Below, piece by piece: positions 1 through 8,938 of a stretch of DNA of 44,915 nucleotides (positions are counted from its first letter, which is position 1; every line of letters begins with the position of its first letter). The notes beneath the pieces are model-generated. The model did not search any database. It worked only from the letters and a program-made list of their open reading frames with translations, and was not told where the DNA came from. The stretch comes from Planctomycetota bacterium (lineage in GTDB: Bacteria; Planctomycetota; Planctomycetia; Pirellulales; Pirellulaceae), in contig JAPOIJ010000018.1 of assembly GCA_029979005.1 (NCBI GenBank), forward strand, positions 1-44,915, read 5' to 3'. The position numbers and the translations under genes were made by a program.

Positions 1-241
1 GGGTGAAGACGATGGCTAATATTGACAGGCGTGCAGTTGGCATCGGTTCAGTCTTTCTTTAATCAGAATTGCTGTAGTTCAGGTGCGAGCAGGGTAACGG
101 GGAAGCTTGCATGAGCACGGTCTTTCAGATGCGCCGTGTCGTTGAGTTAATGAAATAAAAGAGTGAATTATTTATTACAGCGGTTCGATTGAAGACCGCG
201 GAGGATTGCGGATTACTAAGCTGATTAACGCAAAACAACTC

Positions 242-1045
242 TTAAGTTGTTTGCCCTAATTGAATTGGGGGGCGAAAGACCGAACCTGATTGGATGCGAT
301 ATTTGTGAGGCGTTACGCCGACGTGTTTGTGAAAATGCTGAGTGAATGCGCTTTGGTCACAGAACCCAACATCCATCGCAATTTCCAGAATTGACTTTTG
401 ACTGTTGAGAAGTGCCTCGCAGGCCGACTGAATTCTCGTCTTAATTAAGAACTGTTGAGCGTTGATTCCAAAGACACTGATGAATCTTCGGTTAAGTTGC
501 CTTGGAGAAATATTTGATAGTGCTGCCAGGTCGGGAACTTTTATCTTCTGGGCGTAATTCTCCCGAATGTAATCGACCGCTTCTACGACTTCGAGATACG
601 GGACGACTGATTTTTTATTGTTCTCATAACTCTGCACCGTCCCCATGACGCCGATGATACTTCCGTTAGCTCCATAAACCGGGTGTTTCTGGGTGACGAA
701 CATGTCGAGGAGGCGCTGTTCGTTGTACCAGAGTTCGAGATGGTTAATGAGTGGTGTCCCAGTTGAGATGACTTTTTGATCGTCCAGCACAAAACGATCG
801 GCAACATGCTTTGGAAAGTGATCGTAATCCGTGGTGCCGACAAGGGCATCCTGATTTTCTAAGCCAAGTCGTGCCAGCAAAGACTGGCTACCAAAGATCA
901 TTCGGCTTTCGGCATCCTTAACGAAAAAATAGATCCCGGGAATGTTGTCAAAGAGTAAATGAAACTGATGCAGCAGCCCCATTTTTTTAATGAACGACGA
1001 GCGGATTTTTGATCGATCTACTTCCGTTGAATTTGTGTTTGGCAT
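242..1045 (-). CDS. PAS-domain AraC-family transcriptional regulator
   Basis: One-component regulator of about 267 residues. The N-terminal part (roughly residues 30-145) reads as a PAS sensor domain, with the phrases GIYFFVKD and GSIIGVMGT typical of PAS cores. The C-terminal ~100 residues are an AraC-type double helix-turn-helix, with a first helix near SNISPRQLNRRF and a second near IAMDVGFCDQSAFTQHFHKHVG. It should bind DNA through the C-terminus and sense a small ligand or redox state through PAS. The frame opens at a TTG at 1057, but I prefer the ATG at 1045. Neither start has a clear ribosome-binding site. It stands alone and its target is not evident. The nearest candidate is its own promoter, or the patatin gene upstream on the same strand. 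Confidence 0.85.
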   Translation of the reverse strand: MPNTNSTEVDRSKIRSSFIKKMGLLHQFHLLFDNIPGIYFFVKDAESRMIFGSQSLLARLGLENQDALVGTTDYDHFPKHVADRFVLDDQKVISTGTPLINHLELWYNEQRLLDMFVTQKHPVYGANGSIIGVMGTVQSYENNKKSVVPYLEVVEAVDYIRENYAQKIKVPDLAALSNISPRQLNRRFISVFGINAQQFLIKTRIQSACEALLNSQKSILEIAMDVGFCDQSAFTQHFHKHVGVTPHKYRIQSGSVFRPPIQLGQTT

Positions 1046-1266
1046 GGGTTTGATCAATCGAAAAATATATTGTGGTCTTAGCTAACTTTGACATCCCGAA
1101 AGGTTGGGATTCAGCACTTTAGCCATAGAATTATTAGAAGAGTTAAACGTCTCGAGGACGAGTGTTTTGGGCGATAATTGCGAGTCCGAGCAAGAGATGT
1201 ATTCGCGTTGTAACGAATTTTTCGGCTAGACAAGTAGACGTGTTGTTAATCCTCCACCGGGACGTG

Positions 1267-3132
1267 TTACTTGAAGAGTTGCGGGTCAATTGAACTAAGT
1301 ATTTCTTTCAATTTTGGAATCAATTCACGCGTTTTGGTTTTGCCAATTTCCGCCATTTCGTCAGCGCGAGTAAACTCAGTAATTCCAAATTCGGAAAGGT
1401 CAGGTTGGATCACAAAGTCTGCAGGCGCAACGCCTACGGAATTCATGTTGACGTTTTGGACTACGTAGGTCCTTAAGATGGTACTGATTGCCGAGGCACG
1501 CTTCATTTGGTGAGTCGGGGTCGCTGCATGGTTGGATGCAAATTCTTCCTTGATATTTGCAGTTACGCTGGCCGCGATGACAAAATTACAGCCATTTTTG
1601 ACCAAGGTATCAGCTGGGACATTGTTTACGATTCCCCCATCGACCAGTGCCTGGCCATTGCGATTTATCGGCCGTGAGAGTACCGGCAAGTTGATGCTTT
1701 CGGTAATCGCATGAACGGCATCGCCATCACTACGAATGATGGGCCGGCCACTAATGAGGTCGACGGTGACCGATTGAACGGGAATGGTCAATTGTTCCAG
1801 TCGACTGTGCTTGAGGTATTTACGAAGCATGGAATCAAAGTGACCTAGCCTGTATTTCCACAGTAGGTACCAGTAACCTCCATTGGGGAGGATTCTAAAT
1901 ATCCATGGCGGCTTTAAATCTTCGATAAATCGTTTGACGTTATCATCGGGTTCCATTCCTGAGCAGTAGAGGACGCCGGTCATCGCACCCACGCTCGTCC
2001 CTGCAATCATATCGATCACGATGCCATTCTCTTCTAAGACTTTGAGAATGCCGAGGTGAGCCATGCCTCTGGCTGCCCCACCGCCAAGTGCGAGTCCAAT
2101 CCGGACGCCTCGTAGTTGATGAATGACCCTTTCGAAACCGTGGTTCAAGCCGAGGCTTTGTTTTGCGGGAGGTGTTTCGAAAGAAAGTTTGAAATTTCTT
2201 CTTGCCGGTTCATTCAATTCAGGAGCAAGAGGTGGGGTGCGGCAGTCTCCGGGCAGAACCCAGACAATATTGACTTTGTTCGCCCACCCCGAAACCGTTT
2301 TTAAAATATTTTGGAACGCCGAAACAGATTGCTCCCAGTTTTCCACCGTTACACACCAGAGTATTTTGTCTGCAAATTCCAGGGTAGCCGCCAACGACAG
2401 CGCGGTATTGTTGTTATTGAGGTCAAAGATTAGTCGGTCTGCTCCTGACCACTCTGTCAGTTTTTGCTGAATCGCTTTTAAATCTACAGTTCCTTCAGCC
2501 TTGGCAGAGATTGGGAAATCAGGAATGCCTTCGGTTGTTTTCCAATGCGGGTCATCGGTCATCACACGGGGTTGTTCTTCGAGTTCGCTCAGGCGATCTA
2601 CGAGCCGTTGTGTAAAGATGCGAGTGTCCGGCGACTGATGGAGGACCATTACGTTTTTGGGTACTTGGTGTTCCCGTCCATTCATTGCCAATTTAAGCAC
2701 CGTTTTGGCAAGCATGCTGGCAAAGTTGTGTTGAAACTTGGGGTGTTTTTTGTTCAGGCTCAGGCATGTGCGGTAGTCAATCCTGAGCATGGTAGATGGT
2801 TCTTCGGCCACTAATTCCATCGGCGCTGGTTCCCCGATTGCCGCGGCAAGTGCTCCGAATTGTTCACCTGAGACTTGGAAACGAGTGGCAATCACGCGTC
2901 CCTGGATATCATACAGCGTTTGCCGCATTCTTCCGTGGATCATCAAATAGACCGAGTGAAACGCCTGATTAACTTGGTGGGGTGTCACTCCCGGATCGCA
3001 GTGAATGACTTCACACTGGTTTGCAATTTCGGTAATCAGTTCATCGCTCAAATTCTTGGAGCAGGGGTGACGTTTAAGAAGTAAGAATTTGTCATCAGTC
3101 AATGAACGGTACTCCCAGGTTAGGTTTTTCAA
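1267..3132 (-). CDS. Patatin-like phospholipase with N-terminal cyclic-nucleotide-binding domain (NTE family)
   Basis: 621 residues, start TTG at 3132, no good upstream ATG. Residues ~15-140 resemble a cNMP-binding/Crp-like beta-roll. Residues ~155-300 are a less recognisable alpha/beta region, and ~343-615 are a patatin domain. The oxyanion glycines (LGGGAARG, 349-356), the nucleophile elbow GTSVG (Ser380) and the catalytic Asp in DGG (498-500) are all visible, so the Ser-Asp dyad is intact. The architecture matches bacterial relatives of neuropathy target esterase, which hydrolyse lysophospholipids or related lipids and are regulated by their N-terminal domain. No transmembrane segment is obvious. 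It is divergent from the hydrolase gene at 3317, across 184 bp. Confidence 0.9.
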   Translation of the reverse strand: MKNLTWEYRSLTDDKFLLLKRHPCSKNLSDELITEIANQCEVIHCDPGVTPHQVNQAFHSVYLMIHGRMRQTLYDIQGRVIATRFQVSGEQFGALAAAIGEPAPMELVAEEPSTMLRIDYRTCLSLNKKHPKFQHNFASMLAKTVLKLAMNGREHQVPKNVMVLHQSPDTRIFTQRLVDRLSELEEQPRVMTDDPHWKTTEGIPDFPISAKAEGTVDLKAIQQKLTEWSGADRLIFDLNNNNTALSLAATLEFADKILWCVTVENWEQSVSAFQNILKTVSGWANKVNIVWVLPGDCRTPPLAPELNEPARRNFKLSFETPPAKQSLGLNHGFERVIHQLRGVRIGLALGGGAARGMAHLGILKVLEENGIVIDMIAGTSVGAMTGVLYCSGMEPDDNVKRFIEDLKPPWIFRILPNGGYWYLLWKYRLGHFDSMLRKYLKHSRLEQLTIPVQSVTVDLISGRPIIRSDGDAVHAITESINLPVLSRPINRNGQALVDGGIVNNVPADTLVKNGCNFVIAASVTANIKEEFASNHAATPTHQMKRASAISTILRTYVVQNVNMNSVGVAPADFVIQPDLSEFGITEFTRADEMAEIGKTKTRELIPKLKEILSSIDPQLFK

Positions 3133-3230
3133 TCGGCAGACACACTTAGACGGATGGTACTACAAGATCGCTTAAGATGGTCGGATCGGTTCTTATTCGC
3201 TTAATTATTGCAAAACGAACTACTGTAGGT

Positions 3231-3260
3231 TTGACGTTTAATTACTGAAAAGTCTACAGT
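3231..3260 (+). promoter_or_regulatory. Candidate sigma70-like promoter
   Basis: TTGACG (3231-3236) and TACAGT (3255-3260) are separated by 18 bp and lie about 57 bp upstream of the preferred start of the hydrolase gene. The -10 element overlaps one arm of a 7-bp inverted repeat, ACTGTAG (3222-3228) and CTACAGT (3254-3260), so a repressor could act here. Planctomycete promoters are poorly characterised and the match is imperfect. Confidence 0.3.
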
Positions 3261-3316
3261 GATTTTGTTATTTATTGGATTGGGTGAGTACATTATTTCA
3301 AATTGACTTTCTGAGA

Positions 3317-5005
3317 ATGTCTATGCGTCTGAAGCAGAGAATCACGAAACTGAAAAATTCAATTTCCCGGCGTTCTAAATTCATGCGGGTTTTGATGTGG
3401 ATGCTGTTCATGCTGGCGACGATCGCGTTAGTGATTTTAATCGTCGAGTGTTTTCGGTTTGCCGGTACGATGACTGATCAGGGGTTAGCCTTGCGTTTCG
3501 GGCGAATTGTTTTTTTGGTTGGTTTAAATGTGCTGTTAACAGCGGCAGTTGCCGTTGTTTTATTGTTGGTGGTTTGGGTCAGAACGGCGAAGTCTCTGCC
3601 GGAACTCAAGGGTTGGCACGTCGAAAAGCCAGAGTCTGAGTTTTGCTCAGCGGATGCGGTCGAAGGATTTAGCTTGGAGGATTATCTCGCTCAAGAGCAG
3701 CGAGTTTTCGATGAACTGGCCGCTTTGATCGATAATCGGTGGGAGTCCGAAGTCAATGGCGTCTTTAGCCGCTACCGTCGAGATTCGGTTTGTAATCCAG
3801 AAACGGTAGTTGATCGAAATTGGAATCGAACAAGGGTTTTAGAGGCTGAGGATCCGATCGGTGGAGTCTTGCTGATTCATGGATTGAGCGATTCACCGTA
3901 TTCTCTCCGTGAAATTGGTTTGCGGCTGCATCGAGAGGGGTACACCGTCGTCTGGTTGAGAATGCCTGGCCATGGCACTTGTCCCTGCGCATTGGCCAAT
4001 GTGGAATGGCCGGACTGGACAGCTGCCGTGCAAGTTGCCGTTGGTGGGTTAAAGAAGAAATTACCTGCGGGGAAACCGCTCGTGCTCGCCGGTTATTCAA
4101 ATGGCGGGGCTTTGGCAATGAATTACGCGCTCGCAGCAATCGCTGATTCTACGCTCTCAAAAATTCAAGCTATCCTATTGTTTTCTCCAATGATTGGTAT
4201 CAATCCTCTAGCCCGTCTCTTTCGGATTCATCATACGGTCGCTTTGGTCTCTCGAACGATCAAGGCGTTATGGTCCAATGTAGATGCTGAGGTCGATCCG
4301 TTTAAATACAGTTCATGGCCCACTAACGCGAGTATTCAGGCATGGGACATGACACAGGAGGTCGAGCGACAGCTAGCCTTACTGGAAAAACAGGGGCGTC
4401 TGGATGAGATTCCTCCGGTTCTGGCAATGCAGTCGGTAGTCGACTCAACGGTTAGGGTGCCAAAACTGATTTCCTCGCTGTTTGCAAGGTTGCAAAACAA
4501 AACAAGTGAATTGTTTTTGTTCGACATCGATCGATTCGATCGAATTGCAAATCTTTTTAACCTGTCATTCGAAGACAATGTCTTTCCCAATTTGGAGGGC
4601 GGGGATTTATCTTATCAGTTGACGATCCTGCGAAACGCGAGATTGGATACACGAAAGGTTGCCTTGGAGTCCCGTGTGGGAAGCCAATCTTTTGAGGAAG
4701 TTCTTGATTTGGAATGGCCGGAGGGTATTGTTTCTCTATCGCACATTGCCGTTCCGTTTTCAGCCAGTGACCGATTGTACGGTAATCGAGCGGCAACGTC
4801 GGATACTGGAATTAATTTTGGCTCAATCAGCCTCCGTGGTGAATCGAGTGCGTTGCTGCTGTCCGACGCGCTCTTTGTTCGGTGCCGATATAATCCATTT
4901 TACGAATTGATGGAAAATCGGATGATCAACTGGTTAAACCGCGCGGTCAATCCGGCGACTGCCCCATCTTGCGACAGCCAACGCGTTGAATCATTCGACC
5001 GTTGA
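3317..5005 (+). CDS. Membrane-anchored alpha/beta hydrolase
   Basis: About 562 residues from the ATG at 3317; the frame also opens at TTG 3275. Two hydrophobic segments occur near the N-terminus (VLMWMLFMLATIALVILIV and IVFLVGLNVLLTAAVAVVLL), so the catalytic part is tethered to the membrane. The hydrolase core follows, with an oxyanion HG in LLIHGLSDSP and the nucleophile elbow GYSNGG (Ser about residue 261). A candidate acid is the Asp in VVDSTV and a candidate histidine lies in LSHIAVPFS. The lid between the elbow and the acid is longer than in monoacylglycerol lipases, and the C-terminal half is poorly recognisable. It is a probable carboxylesterase or lipase; the substrate is unknown. 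It is first in a row of three co-directional hydrolase genes. Confidence 0.75.
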   Translation: MSMRLKQRITKLKNSISRRSKFMRVLMWMLFMLATIALVILIVECFRFAGTMTDQGLALRFGRIVFLVGLNVLLTAAVAVVLLLVVWVRTAKSLPELKGWHVEKPESEFCSADAVEGFSLEDYLAQEQRVFDELAALIDNRWESEVNGVFSRYRRDSVCNPETVVDRNWNRTRVLEAEDPIGGVLLIHGLSDSPYSLREIGLRLHREGYTVVWLRMPGHGTCPCALANVEWPDWTAAVQVAVGGLKKKLPAGKPLVLAGYSNGGALAMNYALAAIADSTLSKIQAILLFSPMIGINPLARLFRIHHTVALVSRTIKALWSNVDAEVDPFKYSSWPTNASIQAWDMTQEVERQLALLEKQGRLDEIPPVLAMQSVVDSTVRVPKLISSLFARLQNKTSELFLFDIDRFDRIANLFNLSFEDNVFPNLEGGDLSYQLTILRNARLDTRKVALESRVGSQSFEEVLDLEWPEGIVSLSHIAVPFSASDRLYGNRAATSDTGINFGSISLRGESSALLLSDALFVRCRYNPFYELMENRMINWLNRAVNPATAPSCDSQRVESFDR

Positions 5006-5099
5006 TGTGCCAGAGGGATTGATGGTGATGCTGAATTGAATCCCCTACAATACACCTGAAAATATCGATTCGAAGTTAGTCTATCGTGAGAGTGGAAAC

Positions 5100-7145
5100 G
5101 TGAACAAGTTGAACTGCATTAAGATTTTAATCCGATTGTCGAGTGTTGTTTTTGCGCTTTGTCTATTAACCACGTTGGTCTGGGGACAACGAAGTTCGAC
5201 GGTGATGCCGGGAGTAGTTACCAACGTTCAGTGGAATAAAGATTCGGTAGATTATTCGTCGGCCGGAAAACGTTATCGATTCGAATTTGCAACGAACAAG
5301 AAGTCCGAAATTGATGCTCCCAAGCAATCCAGGGAAGAGTCCTCAGTACCTCGGTTTCGACGCCAGGGGGCAAGCACGGGAAAGTACATTGGGCGTCCGT
5401 TACGAGGAAGGCAGTACACGGATGTTGAGTCGCCAAATGGAATTTGGCGAGCGAAATATAGGGACTGGAATTTAGTTCTGGAGAATTTAAAAACAAAAGA
5501 AGTAATTAAGGTTACAACCGACGGAAATGAAGACGTTCATTATGGAACCGCGAGCTGGGTTTATGGCGAAGAGCTGGGCCAAAATAAAGCCATGTGGTGG
5601 ACGCCGGATTCCAGCAAGATTATCTACTATAAATTTGATGACACCCTCGTGAAAAAGTTCTTTTTACTTCGAGGGTGGTCAGAAATTAACACGTCACTCT
5701 ACCCTGAGTACTATGCAAAAGCGGGTTCGAAGAATCCGATTGCTGAGCTGTTTGTTTACGATTTAAAATCGAAGGAAACGACGAGAATTGACATCGGTGG
5801 TTCGGGGGATGAGTACATTTACGGGCTTCGTGTGTCTCCGTTAGGTGACCGGTTCCTTCTCAATTGGACTGACCGGTTGCAGCAGCATCTGAAAGTAATG
5901 ACCATCGATCTCGAGTCAGGGAAATGCAAAGTAATTGTTGAAGAGCGACAAAAAACGTGGCAGGAAAATTCTCCAAGAATGCGGTTTTTAAAAGACCAGA
6001 AACGTTTTTTGTGGCCAACCGATAAGACTGGTTTTACCCATTACGAGGTCAGAGATCTGGAAGGAAATGTTTTTCAAACCGTTACTCAAGGCGATTTTCA
6101 AATTAGCGCTTTGGAGGTTTTTGAGGACGAAAATCTCGTTAGTTTTGTGGCTAACAGTTCGAGTGTAAATCCTTATTACCTGCAGTATCACTTAGTCTCG
6201 CTCGATGGAAAGCAGCAGCGACGGGTAACGACGTTAGATTACCATCATTCGAATTTTCGACTTTCCCCAGATCGTAAATGGCTAATTGCGCAATACGAGT
6301 CCGTCAATCGTCCACCCTCGACGGCGTTGTATCGAACTGATGGAAAATTCGTAACCAATCTGGCAGAACAAAGTCCATCTGAGGCGGCGAATCTGGCTGA
6401 GATGTTCAAGTTCCGATCGAATGATGATCAGTTCGATATTTATGGAATCCTTTATAAACCAACTGATTTTGATCCCGCGAAAAGCTACCCCGTCATTAAT
6501 GCATTGTATGGCGGACCGGGGTCTCGAGAAATAAGCCCGCGGTACGTATCGCGTCCACGCAGAGAGTGCGATCAGGGCTACTTGGTGGTAAAGGTGAACA
6601 ATCGCGGGACGGGCGGGCGCGGAAAAGCATTTTTGGGTGCCGCGTATTTGAAACTCGGTGATGTCGACATTCAGGACCATGCTGACGCAATTCGAATGTT
6701 GCGCAAACGTTCCTATGTGGACGGTGATCGTGTTGGTATCGTGGGGCATTCCTACGGCGGATTCATGGCGGCGATGGGGATTTTTAAGCACCCCGACGTA
6801 TATGCAGCAGCCGTGGATCGGGCCGGGCCGACGGATTGGAGGAACTACGATACGATTTACACAGAGCGGTACATGAGCACGCCGCAACTAAACCCGGATG
6901 GCTACAAGACGGGAGCTGCGATGACTCACGTGAAAAACCTGAAGGGCAAGATTTTGATTATGCATGGAATGGTCGACGATAATGTGCATCCCAATAATGC
7001 GTTTCAGTTAATTGATGCGCTGGATCGAGCGGGGCTAGCTTACGAAAGTCGGTTTTGGCCAAACGGAGGGCACGGTTTGGGCCGTGGCGTCGATGTGACA
7101 CAGAGTGAATTTTTCAAGAGAACATTGCGGCCTGAAACTAAGTAG
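5100..7145 (+). CDS. Secreted prolyl oligopeptidase / dipeptidyl-peptidase IV-like serine peptidase (S9 family)
   Basis: 681 residues, GTG start at 5100. An N-terminal signal peptide ends near LVWGQR. Residues ~90-430 form the DPP-IV N-terminal beta-propeller, with characteristic phrases such as WWTPDSSKIIYYKFDD. Residues ~440-680 form the alpha/beta hydrolase. The catalytic triad is visible: Ser551 in GHSYGG, Asp626 or Asp627 in GMVDDNVH, and His658 in GGHGLG. Family members remove dipeptides or cleave short peptides. Export here suggests periplasmic peptide scavenging. It is shorter than eukaryotic DPP-IV (about 760), because the N-terminal part is reduced. No sign of truncation. Confidence 0.9.
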   Translation: MNKLNCIKILIRLSSVVFALCLLTTLVWGQRSSTVMPGVVTNVQWNKDSVDYSSAGKRYRFEFATNKKSEIDAPKQSREESSVPRFRRQGASTGKYIGRPLRGRQYTDVESPNGIWRAKYRDWNLVLENLKTKEVIKVTTDGNEDVHYGTASWVYGEELGQNKAMWWTPDSSKIIYYKFDDTLVKKFFLLRGWSEINTSLYPEYYAKAGSKNPIAELFVYDLKSKETTRIDIGGSGDEYIYGLRVSPLGDRFLLNWTDRLQQHLKVMTIDLESGKCKVIVEERQKTWQENSPRMRFLKDQKRFLWPTDKTGFTHYEVRDLEGNVFQTVTQGDFQISALEVFEDENLVSFVANSSSVNPYYLQYHLVSLDGKQQRRVTTLDYHHSNFRLSPDRKWLIAQYESVNRPPSTALYRTDGKFVTNLAEQSPSEAANLAEMFKFRSNDDQFDIYGILYKPTDFDPAKSYPVINALYGGPGSREISPRYVSRPRRECDQGYLVVKVNNRGTGGRGKAFLGAAYLKLGDVDIQDHADAIRMLRKRSYVDGDRVGIVGHSYGGFMAAMGIFKHPDVYAAAVDRAGPTDWRNYDTIYTERYMSTPQLNPDGYKTGAAMTHVKNLKGKILIMHGMVDDNVHPNNAFQLIDALDRAGLAYESRFWPNGGHGLGRGVDVTQSEFFKRTLRPETK

Positions 7146-7263
7146 TTTTCTGGTTGGAGTTGGTCGGGCCGACAGAGGTGTCGTGCGGAGTTGATTTGAC
7201 AAACTTTCGATGGTTTGAATTACTCTCGTTGCATTTTTGCTCATGGAAGCAGGTTAGAGTTTT

Positions 7264-8910
7264 ATGAAATCTTGGTTTCTACGTTATTTTGATTCATTCT
7301 CTTTCGTCGGTCTGGTTTTCGCGATTTTATTTTTTTCCGCGTCAGTCACCCCTTCCCTGTTGCCTCGTAATTTCCTTTTCCAAGGTTTGTTGTCGGGCTT
7401 TGCGTTGGCTGCGGGTTATGGAGTTGGCGTCGGCTTTTTAAACCTCTATCTATTCCTGGAATTGCCTAAACCCTCCGAAAAGTTGGAGTGTAATTCCAAA
7501 CGAGTAACTTCGGTTGTGGTCGCCGTTGTTTTCGTTGTTTACCTTAGGCAGATGACCTTTTGGCAAAACTCCATTCGCGAATTGATGGAAATGCCGCCGT
7601 TGGAGTCCGCCCATCCCTATACAACGGCAGTTATTGCCGTGTTCTCTGCTTGTTGTTTGATCGCGATTGTTCGTTGGCTGGGGTGGAGTTGTCGGTATGC
7701 CTCGCGTCAACTGAATCGGTTTCTTCCCCGCCGTGTTGCAACAACGCTTGGAGTGACGGTGACCGGTCTGTTGGCAATTTTTATTGCCAACGGTGTCGTC
7801 GCACGAGGTCTAATGAGCGCTGCCGATTCGTTTTTTGCAAAGGCGGATGCTTTGATTGATGAGGGAGTGGCGCAGCCGAAAATGACCATTGCGTCGGGTA
7901 GTCCCGAGTCTTTGATCGAATGGGATTCGATAGGTCGCCGCGGGAAGAACTTTATAGTAGACGGACCGCAGGAATCAGATTTGACAAAGTTTTGGGGGCG
8001 GGAGTGTTTACAGCCTCTACGTGTCTACGTTGGTTTGCGTTCTCGAGATACTATTGAAGCAAGGGCAAAGTTGGCTTTGCAAGAATTGATCCGTGTTGAC
8101 GGTTTTAAGCGGTCGACATTAATCGTGGCGACGCCAACAGGAACAGGCTGGTTGGATCCGGCGGCCGTGGATTCGATCGAGTATTTACAGGGCGGAGATA
8201 CGGCGATCGTCAGTATGCAATATAGTTATCTTCCAAGTTGGTTGACGATTATTGTCGATCCAACCCGTTCGATCGTGGCATCTCAGGTTCTCTTTGATGA
8301 AATCTACGACTATTGGCTTACGCTTCCCGCAGACGCACGTCCAAAGTTATATTTGTTCGGTTTGAGTTTAGGCGCGTTCGGATCTGAGGTGTCTGCTGAT
8401 TTGTACAAGATATTTGACGATCCAATTCAAGGTGCGGTGTGGAGCGGACCTCCCTTTCCGAGTACGCAGTGGCAGGAGTTGACCCGCGAACGGAATCTCG
8501 ATTCTCCCGCTTGGTTACCACGCTTTCGCAATGGATCCATGGTGCGGTTTACTTCGCAGAAAAATACACTTGAATCAGGACAGCCTTGGGGAGCGATGCG
8601 AAACGTATACGTGCAATATGCAAGTGACCCAATGGTCTTTTTCTCACCCAATTTAGCGTTTCAAAAACCAGCATGGCTTAAGGGGCAGCGAGGTCCCGAT
8701 GTTTCACCTCATTTGAAATGGTATCCAGTTGTTACGTTTTTGCAAATCGCCTTCGACCTGCCAATGGCGACGAGTGTGCCTAACGGTTACGGGCATAACT
8801 ACTCACCATCGAGCTATATAGATGCCTGGATTGCGGTGACGAACTCTGAGAATCTACCGCGGGAATTGGTCGATCGATTGAAAAAGAAAATGTACGTGCC
8901 GCCATTCTAA
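7264..8910 (+). CDS. Membrane alpha/beta hydrolase of the Abhydrolase_9 type
   Basis: 548 residues, ATG start. The N-terminal ~190 residues contain several hydrophobic helices (starting FVGLVFAILFFSASVTPSLLP, then LLSGFALAAGYGVGVGFL and others), as in the Abhydrolase_9_N domain. The C-terminal part matches the Abhydrolase_9 catalytic domain. It has RVYVGLRS, then a stretch on cleavage-type phrases VATPTGTGWLDP, then MQYSYLPSWLT, and the nucleophile elbow GLSLGAFG with Ser368. The family is known mainly from sequence, and its physiological substrate is not established. A perfect TTGACA occurs at 7196-7201, but its -10 partner is poor. Third in the hydrolase row; 118 bp separate it from the peptidase gene. 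Confidence 0.85.
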   Translation: MKSWFLRYFDSFSFVGLVFAILFFSASVTPSLLPRNFLFQGLLSGFALAAGYGVGVGFLNLYLFLELPKPSEKLECNSKRVTSVVVAVVFVVYLRQMTFWQNSIRELMEMPPLESAHPYTTAVIAVFSACCLIAIVRWLGWSCRYASRQLNRFLPRRVATTLGVTVTGLLAIFIANGVVARGLMSAADSFFAKADALIDEGVAQPKMTIASGSPESLIEWDSIGRRGKNFIVDGPQESDLTKFWGRECLQPLRVYVGLRSRDTIEARAKLALQELIRVDGFKRSTLIVATPTGTGWLDPAAVDSIEYLQGGDTAIVSMQYSYLPSWLTIIVDPTRSIVASQVLFDEIYDYWLTLPADARPKLYLFGLSLGAFGSEVSADLYKIFDDPIQGAVWSGPPFPSTQWQELTRERNLDSPAWLPRFRNGSMVRFTSQKNTLESGQPWGAMRNVYVQYASDPMVFFSPNLAFQKPAWLKGQRGPDVSPHLKWYPVVTFLQIAFDLPMATSVPNGYGHNYSPSSYIDAWIAVTNSENLPRELVDRLKKKMYVPPF

Positions 8911-8938
8911 ACGTGTCCGAAATTCAGCCAGTTGAAAA

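Noticed and set aside
1-241. Tail of a gene entering from the left edge
   Set aside because: All forward frames stop early, the longest being 19 codons, so no partial gene can be supported.
6282-6887. 201-residue minus-strand frame
   Set aside because: Antisense to the catalytic domain of the S9 peptidase; it has no family features and is explained by codon bias of the real gene.
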